Notes under the pieces: model-generated
The model's database searches: none
Told to the model about the DNA's origin: nothing
Seen by the model: the letters and a program-made list of their open reading frames with translations, nothing else
Assembly: GCA_963573315.1 (NCBI GenBank)
Contig: OY752150.1
Coordinates: forward strand, 744,001 to 808,000
Length of the DNA: 64,000 bases
Source of the DNA: Entomortierella parvispora
Lineage: Eukaryota > Mortierellomycota > Mortierellomycetes > Mortierellales > Mortierellaceae
Direction: 5' to 3'
Shown: piece by piece, positions 10,290 through 20,518 of the stretch
Layout of the letters: each line of letters begins with the position of its first letter
Position numbering within the stretch: the stretch's first letter is position 1
Program-made: the position numbers and the translations under genes

Positions 10290-11292
10290 GACGACAGAGG
10301 TGGAGCTTGACTTAGAACAGACAGCCGCAGCGATATCCTTGGAAGGTTAAGAGGCGGATGAGGAAGGGGATGAAGATGAAGACAAAGAAAATGTGAGAGG
10401 TGTAGGAGAACCAGAGTGGAATGGGAATCGCAATGACAAGACTTGCTTCTATTTAGTGGTGGGGTAGTGTAAACGATGATGGGGTAGATAATGAGCGGGA
10501 GAGAGGAGTAAGAGGAGAATAAGGCAAGAAAGGAGGAGGAGGAGGGAGAGGAGGCGAACAATAAATGGAGAAACGCTAAGGGAGGTGTGATCATCGATTG
10601 CTCCCTGTTCCTGTTTCTGGCGCAATGATGCGCAGAGAGGAGACAAACAGGTGGGCAAAGAAGCGCACTGGTCCCCTTTCCCCCTCTTGCCAATCTGCTC
10701 TGTGCAAGGTAGCGTGATGTGGACACGAACATGCCTGAAAAGGAAAACAACAGGAGGCCCGAGTGGAGTGCCCTGTTGTTTTTTTTGGTGCCAACAATGC
10801 GATCGTCACTCTCACTGGAGCAAAGGACAAGAGAAGACACAAACAAAAAGGTCGAGAGCAACTGCAAAGTTGCAAATCTGGCCTTGCGCGGGGGCGGAGA
10901 GCTATTCAATCGGCTCGTTTGAGTTGGGACGGGAGAGGGGCAGTGGGGGAATGAATGTTTGGACGTTGGCTGCCGTGGCTTGAAGAGTGCACACGATAGA
11001 CACACCGACCACACAAACCGATGGCGTTTTTTTTTCTCCTTGCACTTTGCATTGCCTAGAATATGACCGCTGGTCCTGTGCGACCAGCACAAAACGCCGG
11101 GCAAGACAAAATGAACACGAGAACAACGCGATTCTTCTTGATCGTTCTCGACCTTCTTTTTTCTCTTTCCTTTGTTTAATGAAAACCGAGACACGTTTCC
11201 CACCAGTTCCATTTCACTCGCAGTACATTAGCAAAATCTGTTTGTTTGTTCAATGTTTCGATGAAAAAGTCGACTGCAGTGCTACAATCTCG
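10290..11292. other. Intergenic; pyrimidine-rich 5' region of the F-box gene
   Basis: The coding-strand side of 10290-11000 is strongly C/T-rich (GA-rich on the plus strand), typical of leaders in this window. A 308-codon open frame here on the minus strand is Ser/Leu-rich, low complexity and unspliced, and I regard it as spurious. No RNA gene was recognised. Confidence 0.5.
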
Positions 11293-14200
11293 TCACGACC
11301 GAGAGGATGTCTCGGTATTGGGATGCCGCGAGGGACCGGTACTTCCCTCGGGTGCGTCTTCAGCCGAGGGATCCTTGAACATTCTCTCGAATTGCTTCTC
11401 GACTGCTGTGGGTTTGTTGCTGCTGGACGCAGAAGTCGTCGAACCTTCTGCAGCTCCGACACCAGCCCCACTCGGCAATTGATCTCCACCACTCTGCGCT
11501 GTCGCACCAGGCACGATGCTCGGCGAGCTCAACGTGCGCAGGTGGGCTTTGGCCCTGGCCAATCCCTCGGTTTCCCCACTTGCCGATGTTGGGGATGCAC
11601 CGCCGCTGCTGTCGTTGTTACTTCCTGGAGGGGCAAGCAACGACTGCTTTTCTTCTGGCCTTTGGGACGAATCCGAGGCTACCCCTTCCGTGCCAGCAGC
11701 AGCAGCCAAATGGTCCGGATGTGCTACCGGGTCTCCGGACAATTCATGACCCAGAGCCTCCTTTGTCTTTTCACTTTCAATCTCTTCTGCGACCAGATCC
11801 AGTCCATTGTTCCTGTCCTTGTGAGCGTCCGATGCGATCATGGCCAGCTTCTTGGATGCAGCCTCGCCAGCATGGCTAACCAATTCAGCAAAGATACCAT
11901 TAGGATCCTGCAGCAGTTTGTGGGGCTCACCAAACTCGGCGACGACACCTCCGTCCATGACCAACACCTTGTCAGACTCGATGATCGTATTGAGTCGATG
12001 GGCGATGGTGAGTACAGTACATTCTGCAAAGTTGACCTTAATGGTCTCTTGCAATAGCCTGTCCGTGACCATGTCGATCGAAGCTGTAGCCTCATCCAGG
12101 ACAATGATCTTGGATCCAATCACCAACGAACGCGCAATACAGATCAATTGACGCTGACCCAACGAAAAGTTCTTGCCGTGCTCAATCACAGGTGAATCCA
12201 ACTTTAAGGGCATCTCCTTGACCTTGTCACCCAAATGAACTGCATCCAACGCGCGCCAAATCGCGTTATCATCATACTGACCAAAAGGATCCAAGTTGGA
12301 ACGGATGGTACCCACAAAGAGAACCGGTTCCTGAGGAATAATTCCGACCTTGGTTCTCAGATCCTTCAGGCCCAACGTTGAAATGTCCACGCCATCGATC
12401 CGGATCACTCCCTCAGAAGCTTCGACGATTCGCAGCAAGCCAACCAACAGAGTCGATTTTCCGGATCCGGTTCTTCCCACGATACCAACTTTTTCCTTGG
12501 GGTTGATGGTGAATGAAACATCCTTGAGGACGGGAGGGGTATCTTTGCGGTAACGCAAGACCAAATGATCGAAGTCAATCCTACCCTCCTGTGGCCAAGT
12601 AGGGTCGGGGCGAGCTTCGGGTCTCTCCGCAGGAGCCTCGGGTTCGATCATTCGACCATAGTAATCCAATTGACCCACGGTTGAGATCTGAGCCTGGACT
12701 TCGCCCATCTGACGCACAGTCCACTGCAAGAACACAAGCATCTGCAAGGCATTGGAAAGGGCCAAACCTGCAACCGAAGGCGCCTGGTGGATGGTGTATC
12801 TGTGGATGACGAGGAACAGAGCAGTACTGTAGACCATGAATGAGGAGATGACATCCAGGTAGAATGCTGTCCATGTCTTGGCTAAGTCGGGACAAAAAGG
12901 GAAAAAAACATTGGAGTCAGCAACCTTTGGATCGTACATGGCCAGAGAACAGGAGAGACTGTTGTAATGGAGTCCTACTTGTGAGCATGGCGTAGAGACT
13001 CTCGTGGTTTTTGTCTAGGACGGCCATGTTCATGGTATCGAACCGACTCTGGACATTATAGGCTCGGATAGAAAAGAGACCCTCGAGCGTCGTTGTAATG
13101 TGTTGGAACACTGGTGGTTTACTCAGAGCTATCAAGCACGGGGATATAAAACTGTAGTGAGTTGACAAGTTGCAAGCTACATACACATATTTTTGCCAAC
13201 ACCGGATGGGACTGGTAAACTGGTGGTATTTACCTTCCAATTGCTTCAACTTTGAGTCTGCAGGACTTCCATACCAGACAACAAGAATGGCAATGATCAA
13301 AAGGACGACAACTGTCACAGCGTTCTGCCAATGGACAATACAGGCGATCAACAGGAAAGCACCAAGGGCCAAGGGAAAGTATTGGAGGAACAACAGTGCA
13401 GCATCGGGAAGCGTGTCGTCGACAGTGAACATGCATTTTGAGAAGGCAGACAGGATTCGACCCAAGGAGGTCGTCTCAAAGAAGGACATTGGCGCGCGCA
13501 TCACAGACTATGGTATAGTAAAAGTCAGTACGGACAACGAGAAAAAAAAAAAAAAAAAAAGGACTTAGAATGAGGTTTTAGCTTGCGTTACCTTGAAAGC
13601 ACGGTCATGCAATTCCTTTGCCTTCAAAGTAGCCTCATGGGCAAACCAGAGACCTCTGAGCAGGACTGCCAGCGTGAAAAGAGAAATAAATCCACCATAG
13701 ACTCCCAAGTAAATCGAGTCGGTCGTATTCAAAGTATTGGGCACCCAAAGCCGAAGCCAATAATCCGATCCGATACGGATACCATGAGCGACAAAGAACA
13801 GGGCGATCAACAGAAGCGTTATGATGACGCCTGATCCTGACCGGAAGTACTTGACATAGTCTGCAAAACCAAGCTCATCCATGCTCTTGTCATCGCCAAT
13901 CAGTCTACCGCCGCCGTCCTTATCCCCATCCTCATCTTCGTCGCTCGTCACGTCCTCAGAATCCAAGTGAACTTCGACGTCGTCTCCACCTGTTGTAGCA
14001 GAATGGTGGCGCAGGTTGCCCTCATCATCTGTGTAGTCAAAGCTTCCGGTTTCGCTCCTCATACTGCTCTTGCGAGTGGACACACCTGTGACAGAGTAAC
14101 GGTGCTTCGACTTCATGGTCTTGGAGCGCTTTTTGTTCTTGTCTCTGCTGCCATAGATTGCTCCCTCGGGAATGGAGTAGATTGTCAATTCGTTTCTGTA

Positions 14201-17042
14201 GACAGCTCGACTGAATCCGTTATCCATGGGTGCGCCGTACTCCCGACCAAATCGGTTAATAAAGTCGAGGTTGGTATGTTGTTGCAACGTGCTAGCCAAA
14301 ATACTGTCACGTCTGATGTAGGGGAGCTGGCGCTGAAGAAGGCGAAGTCGCTCCTGAGGGGTGATGGTCGCGTAGTTCAGGTTGACGATCGTGGCCGTGC
14401 CAGGGACGTCTCCGACTTTGGTGCCTGGGGGAAGAGTGTGTCGTCGAGGACCGACACCCATTTTGGCTCGCTTAATTTTGGCCGAGGACGATGACGATGC
14501 TCCCGCAGCAGTCACCCGAGTGTACTCTTCGTTGGCGGCCATCTGCTCTGCAAGCGTCAGACGAGATTCCTCCTTGATATCAGCATCTTTTTCAACGTCG
14601 GCCTCCTTAGGGAGTATCTCCCCATCCTCTGGCGGTGCCTCGTCGTCATCATTAGAGACATGCGTGTTGATCAAAGTGTTGAAGGTGGGCTCGTTCGCCA
14701 TGAGTTCATCATAGGTTCCCTGGTACGCAATTTTTCCGTTTTGAAGCATGACAATCTTGTCGCATCGGTGGAGATATTGAAGCTGGTGAGTAACAATGAT
14801 CACCGTCCTGTCAGATAGGAACCCGCGAATGCACTGTTCAAAAATGTGCCTTCCAACATTCTGGTCCACAGCCGACAATGGGTCGTCCATGAGCACAATA
14901 TCGGACTTGTGGTAAACTGCACGAGCCATCGACACGCGTTGTTTCTGACCCCCAGAACTATAGAGGTGCGAGTGGTCGTTGTGAAATGTTAGTTTTTGAA
15001 GCAAACAGCATAGAATTGGCACTTGACCGGTATTCTTACAGATTGCTTCCTCGTTCGCCAATTTCAGTCATGTCACCGTGGCTCAGAAGAATCAAATCGC
15101 GCTCGAGAGCACAGACCTTGACCGTGGTGTTGTAACGTTCTTCCTCATATTCTTTGCCAAAGATGATGTTCTCCCTCAGGTTCACATTTATCAACCAAGC
15201 TTCCTGGGGTACGTACGACGACTTGCCGTAGAGTTTTAGTTTTGGTCCTGTCCCCGTCTGACGAATCTGTCCCAAGAGCGCCGCAATGAATGAACTCTTT
15301 CCAGAACCGACATCTCCAACGATCGCTACAACCTCTCCACGTTTGACCTTGAGGTTGATTCCAGAAAGAGCCGGTCCGTTGTCATCACCGTCCCAGGTAA
15401 ACTCTCCATCGGTCATTTCCAGAGCGATGTCTCCGCCTTCGGACATGGGTAGTTCTTGCAGAGGTACAACTTCGGGTTGAGTTAGATAGTCATCCAATCG
15501 ACGCAGAGCCAATCGGGCACCGGAGGTACTCTTCACTGCAAGTGGCAACATCAGGAAAGGGTAACGGAGAGTATTGAAGATACTGAGGGCCGTAAACACC
15601 ACACTCGAGTCAATAGGTCCTGTTCTCTTGGAGTTGTAAACAGCCAGGGAAGAGACAGCGACCAAGACTGGGAGCGCAAAGACTACAGCCATGTTGATGG
15701 CCTTGACTTGCAAATTCTTTCGGAACAGGGCCAATTCTCTGGCGCGCACCTGGTTGACCTGATCTTGGAAGGGGGCCTCCCAAGCATAGAACTTGATCAG
15801 TTTGATGGCAGTCAAGATCTCACTCATCAAGTGGACGCGCTCTGTCGTGATGGCCGTCTGCTCGATCTGGATCTTGGACGTCAATCCACCAAGATAGATT
15901 TGCACAGGCAGGATTGCAAGTACCAGACACACTGCTGTCAGGGCACCGGCCCAACCCACAGTGGGGAAAGCCAAGGCGAGAATAAGCACCGTTTCAACAA
16001 AAGCTGACCATAAAAAGTGAAAGTTGATGACTGCCTCGACAATTCGGGCCACGTCTGTCGAGATGATGTTGATGATCTCACCAGCTCCTCCGCGGATCCT
16101 GGCCAAGACTAGGGCTTTACGGTAGATCAGCACTGAAATAGATGCTTTGACCTGATATGAAAAGGTAATTGAGACGTTGTTACAATGGTGCGTTCAGAGT
16201 CATGTCGTCTTGCTCACATCACCTTTTAAACAAATACCTGAACACCAAGAGCCGTGCATTGGCCGTAGAGTTGATGAATTGCTATTGAGCTCCCAAGCGA
16301 GGTCAAAAGTAAACCCATGGCATAGAGATGTCCTGTTCTCGTGGCCAAGTTTTCTTCCAAAAACTCGATGGAAACGCGCAAAAAGTAATAGGCACCCGCC
16401 CATGTACAAGCTCCCCAGACCAGCTTCCAGACGCCAATCAGGATGTACTTTGTTCCGTAAAGATTAAAGAGTGCTCGGATGAGCTTGGCCGGTCTATCAT
16501 GAAGAGAAGAAGAATATCAACAAAAGTGCACCAATAGCGCCACCAAAGCGACAATGGCTGGTCTCTCATAAACAAGGGATCGTCCCCTACCTTCCATCCT
16601 TTGCAGCGCTTTCTTTCTCTTGTATCCACTTTGCATCGAGGTCCTCGCCATTCTTCCTTGCAGTGAGAATTGTGGCCAACTGCAGGAGGATCTTTTTAAA
16701 ATTCTTTTGTTGGCGACATCTGTGAATCAAAGGGAAAACCCAAAGGTAGAACCAATTGAGAAGAAAAAATCGATCTCCGAGGAGGAATGGTTTTTGGCCG
16801 CTGCTGCTGGTTTTTTTGGCTGACTTGCGTGGGATGTTATTGACTTTCCGTGCGTCATCCGAGCGAACATTGGAGCGAACATTGTTGCAGCTGTTGTCGT
16901 TGTTGTCGTTGTTGTCGTTGTTGTCGTTGCTGTCGTTGCTGTCGTTGTGGTTGTTGTTAAATTCAGCGGCTTGGCCTTTTTCCACAAAATCGGCGTGGGT
17001 GGCCAGCTTTTGTCGGGGGCCATTCTTTTCAGTGCTGTTCAT
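11293..17042 (-). CDS. ABC transporter, ABCC/MRP subfamily (no TMD0)
   Basis: Seven phase-matched exons (16591-17042, 16238-16493, 15040-16151, 13592-14957, 13234-13507, 12979-13128, 11293-12881) give about 1732 residues. Order: Asn/Asp-rich N-terminus, TMD1, NBD1 (Walker A GDVGSGKSS near 515, signature SGGQKQR near 608, Walker B IVLMDDPLSAVD), a linker of over 200 residues rich in Ser, Asp and basic clusters, TMD2 starting near MDELGFADYVKYF, and NBD2 (Walker A GRTGSGKS near 1339, FSLGQRQL, Walker B IIVLDEATASID). NBD1 has Asp where NBD2 has the catalytic Glu, the usual ABCC asymmetry. TMD0 is absent, so it resembles short MRPs such as ABCC4/5. Family members export glutathione conjugates, organic anions or drugs across plasma or vacuolar membranes. 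The substrate is unknown. The C-terminal 150 residues are disordered. Confidence 0.93.
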
Positions 17043-18472
17043 CGACTCCCTGTGTGCGTTTTCTGTTGGTCAAGGGTGCCAGGTGCCACCTTGAACTGAT
17101 GCTCCTTAGTTTCAATCCTCGAGAGCTTGACCACGAGGGTTTGGTTATCTTTCTGGGCGTTGAACAAAGAGCGGAGTGGAGCGATGTGATACGAAGATTT
17201 GTACAAAGTTGCAGTTGGTGTAAGGTCAACTGGGCGCACGCGATCCGGAAGGTAAATTATTTTTTTGTTTTTGCTGTACCCAGAGGAAAGTCGGATTCGG
17301 GGGAATGGGACGAATGAATGAGTTAATGAAGATGAGGTAGTGTAGCAGATGACAGACTTGCACATTTCGATCGCCGCCGAGAAAGGCAGGTTGGCCAGGG
17401 TGATCTTGACTGACACCCCAATAGAAGCATTGCGGGTGTGGAACAGAAAGTCGTTTTTCAGCCGATGAGGTCTTACCCCAGGAGACGCGTCATTTCCTTG
17501 TTTGTTTGTTATTGATACAGCTATCTATTGCCACGCAGCCTTTCCAGGCGCCCAAGGATAGGACGGTGCCTTCCCCTTGACCTGGCTTCTCCTCTGCCTC
17601 TCTCTTTCTCTCCTTCTCTCTCTTTCCTCATCTGTCTGTCTCTCTCTTCTGAGAAAATAAGGGAAGCACGGAGCCCTTGAAGATCACGCTTCTTTGCAAG
17701 TGGCGAGAGCGTAGAAAGAAGACTCTCTCTCATCCCCTCCCTTTTCCGTCTGTTCTTTGATCTCCTTCGCATTGCTTTCGATCTACACATCCAACGAACG
17801 ATAAATCTTGTTTGCGGCCGCCCCTGGGCTGAGGGTGAGCCCAACCACAGCTTGACTCCCACAGCAGTGCCGGTAGACTACACGGTTCCCCTGGGAAGGC
17901 GTCGTGTTTCACGAATGGCAACCTTTGTGTTCTCTCGATATCTTGTTTACCAATAAAAACGCCGGCTCGTCTTTTTTCTCCACCACATTGCACTGCAACG
18001 AATGTACTGTACAAAAAACAGGCGCACCCACACCGACACCGCTATCTCCTCTCCACCAGGTCGATCTCGCATGTTGCTTTGCCATACATACAGTGCCCAG
18101 AGAAAAGATCCTCTTTTCCCTTGCTGCCCCCTTACTTCTTTGTTTTCTTCCCCTCTCGTTGTCCCCACTCCCTGTCTCCCCTTCCTCCTCTTGCATGGTC
18201 CCCTCTCATCAGCGCATTCCAAAAAATCCCGTTCGAGACCTTGAACCCTCCTCTACAGTTATCCCTGTCACTCGCTAGGCAGCTTTCTTCATTTTCAAGT
18301 TCTTCCATCTCTCCCTCTGTCGTTCTCTCTTTCTCTTTCTCTTTTTCTGCTTCCTCACTCTCTTCTTCTTGGCGTTGGTCAGCTTCTTTATTTTTGCTTT
18401 ACCTTTAACATCGTCGTTCGGCACCTTGGCAACATTGCAACTGTTTTTGTCCCCTATTTTGACTACCCCGAC
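17043..18472. promoter_or_regulatory. Divergent intergenic region between the ABCC transporter and the membrane-protein gene
   Basis: These 1.4 kb separate two divergent starts (17042 minus, 18473 plus). They hold long C/T-rich runs (about 17575-17650 and 18110-18370), likely promoter or leader sequence for the plus-strand gene. No conserved ORF was found. Confidence 0.5.
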
Positions 18473-19681
18473 ATGGCACTCCTCCTCTCTCTAAAGTCGC
18501 TCTTTGCGACAGTGTTGGTTTTCTTGCTCGTTTGCTTCACTGCATCGGGCTTTGCTGTCCCTCTCGATCCGTCTTCACCTATTGCACTGTCCATTGTAAA
18601 CACCAACGGTAGCATCACGACTTTGACGGCATCCAAGAACAGCTGTGTCCAGCTTCCTAGCTCTGCAGCATCTTTTACAGCCATTGAGGCTAGCGCTCAG
18701 ATCGCCCCCCTGTTTGCAATTTACCAGGATGCCACCTGTAAAACGTACTTGTACTCTGTCGAGTCTCAACTGAAAGAGCTGAACACCATGGCACCTTTCC
18801 CTCGAGGTGTGTCCTGGATTGGAATGGATCCCAATCAAGCTAACCACGTCCCAGGAGAGACGTTTGTGGACCCTACTCTGGCCACGGTCAAAGACAAGAA
18901 ACGATCTTATCTTGTCCAGATCGTAATCGTTTCCCTGGGAGGGGCATTTGTCCTGGTCTGTGCAGGTCTCTACCTTTGCTACCGCGACAAGAAGGTCCTC
19001 AACCATGGCGTCCAGCAGGGCCATCCCAGCAGGGCGGAGATGTCGGGGCCAGGTCGATCCGTTTATCAGTACGAGAGTCACCACCGACACAGCACCAGTG
19101 GTTCCGCAACATCCTCCATCTCCTATCTACCCCCTTATGGACTGGCTTCTGGCGCAAACGCAGCCAATGGGGCGGGAGTGACGGACACCAAATCTCCACA
19201 CCACGACCCTGCATCCCCAACCCAGGTCACCGGCCCCGGTTGCTCCTTGCCTCCCTCCCCAAGCCAACCTCCACCGGTGGGGTTCGCCCAGGATATGAAC
19301 TATCATCACCAACAGCAACCCCAGTCTCCAAGCGAAAAGCAGGCCCCGGACTTTGAGGTCTCTTCTCCATCGACGCTTTTGTCCCCTCCTTCTGCGGCTC
19401 AACTCCCTCGTCCCACTTCAACCACGATCCCGACAACCCGTGCTCGCAGCTATTCCAACCTGACCAACAGGGTGGGTACGGGTGTAGGCTTGGACCCAGG
19501 TTCGGTGTCTCAGGGGCGAAATGCTGGATTTGGACTTGGTTATGATCTCGAGGAGAGCGAATGTGGAGAACGGGACCGAAGGAGGGACTCGGATATGATG
19601 ATGATGAGCGCCGCCATGATGGACTCGCCTCCATCGTCGCCTCTTCTGCGACCAAGCTCAGCCTTGTCAATTGATCTTTGA
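18473..19681 (+). CDS. Orphan single-pass membrane protein with signal peptide
   Basis: A single exon encodes 402 residues. Residues 1-27 form a typical signal peptide (Leu/Val-rich, ending ASGFA). The external part of about 120 residues contains a few Cys (NSCVQLP, DATCKTY) and a potential N-glycosylation site (NGS). A transmembrane helix lies at about 145-168 (VQIVIVSLGGAFVLVCAGLYL) and is followed by the basic stop YRDKK. The cytoplasmic tail of about 230 residues is Ser/Pro/Gln-rich and disordered, with clusters such as SPTQV and PSPSQPPPVGF. The layout resembles fungal surface sensors or receptor-like proteins, but no WSC or other known ectodomain is visible, so the function is unassigned. 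The 1.4-kb C/T-rich upstream region could hold an elaborate promoter. Confidence 0.75.
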   Translation: MALLLSLKSLFATVLVFLLVCFTASGFAVPLDPSSPIALSIVNTNGSITTLTASKNSCVQLPSSAASFTAIEASAQIAPLFAIYQDATCKTYLYSVESQLKELNTMAPFPRGVSWIGMDPNQANHVPGETFVDPTLATVKDKKRSYLVQIVIVSLGGAFVLVCAGLYLCYRDKKVLNHGVQQGHPSRAEMSGPGRSVYQYESHHRHSTSGSATSSISYLPPYGLASGANAANGAGVTDTKSPHHDPASPTQVTGPGCSLPPSPSQPPPVGFAQDMNYHHQQQPQSPSEKQAPDFEVSSPSTLLSPPSAAQLPRPTSTTIPTTRARSYSNLTNRVGTGVGLDPGSVSQGRNAGFGLGYDLEESECGERDRRRDSDMMMMSAAMMDSPPSSPLLRPSSALSIDL

Positions 19682-20518
19682 GTGGAGTAAACCCCCCTCC
19701 CCCCTGGCGAGTAAGGGATGGATAGATATGTACAACAACCTACTCACTACCTACCTACTTACCATACTTACCTACCTACATACATACATACCGATAAAGG
19801 TCGTAATATATTCACAAGTTGATGGAGCTTTAATACGTCCCAGACGCGTCGGATCTTCACATGATGCACAGAACTGAGGAGAACTGTGGAGAACTGGAAG
19901 AGAGGAGAGAGCACAAGCACGGTGGAGTGGGGAAAGGCAGAGGAGTGACTGACTGCTGCCGCTGACAACTGAAGGGGGGGAGGAGCAGCCGCCCTAGCCA
20001 TCAGAGTAAGCAAGCAGGTAGAAGTAGACCAAGTCGACGATGACTTTGGTAGACACAGACAGATGCATAGACAGATAGACAGACAGGCCGAGTGGGACCC
20101 GCAGCCCAACCGGGCGACGCGCGACTGTTCGCTTTGGACATGTCTCTTTACAGTGACCGCAAGTGAGCAGCGAACGAACCTTGTGCGTGGGGGGACGCGA
20201 CGGATGCACGCGTGCAATCGATGCCCTCCTCTCTCTCACACACATACACACTCTCTCTCACACACATACACACTCTCTCTCCCACTCTCTGTGCGAATGG
20301 GGCAGACTGCATTCTCATCAAAGCAAACACCATCCCTTTAATCCCATCCGCATCCTCCGTCGCGACCCCATCATTCAAGGCTCTTCCTTCTGCCTGTTCA
20401 GTTCACTCCACAACCTTGACTCCTCTCTCTCCCTCTCCATTCTCCTTTCTTTCTTCATTTCTTTTTTTCTTTTTTTCTTTTTTTCTTCTTTACATTACCA
20501 CACAACTAACTCTCAACG
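19682..20518. repeat. Intergenic region with microsatellites, upstream of the carboxylase gene
   Basis: It contains CTAC/CATA tetranucleotide runs (about 19736-19795), a CAGACAGATAGACAG stretch (about 20055-20085) and a 22-bp tandem unit of CTCTCTCTC plus ACACACATACACA (about 20228-20285). A C/T-rich leader (about 20390-20490) precedes the ATG at 20519. No gene was seen. Confidence 0.7.

Noticed and set aside
10286-11212. 308-codon minus-strand frame upstream of the F-box gene
   Set aside because: Low-complexity Ser/Leu/Pro translation of a C/T-rich leader, with no domain.
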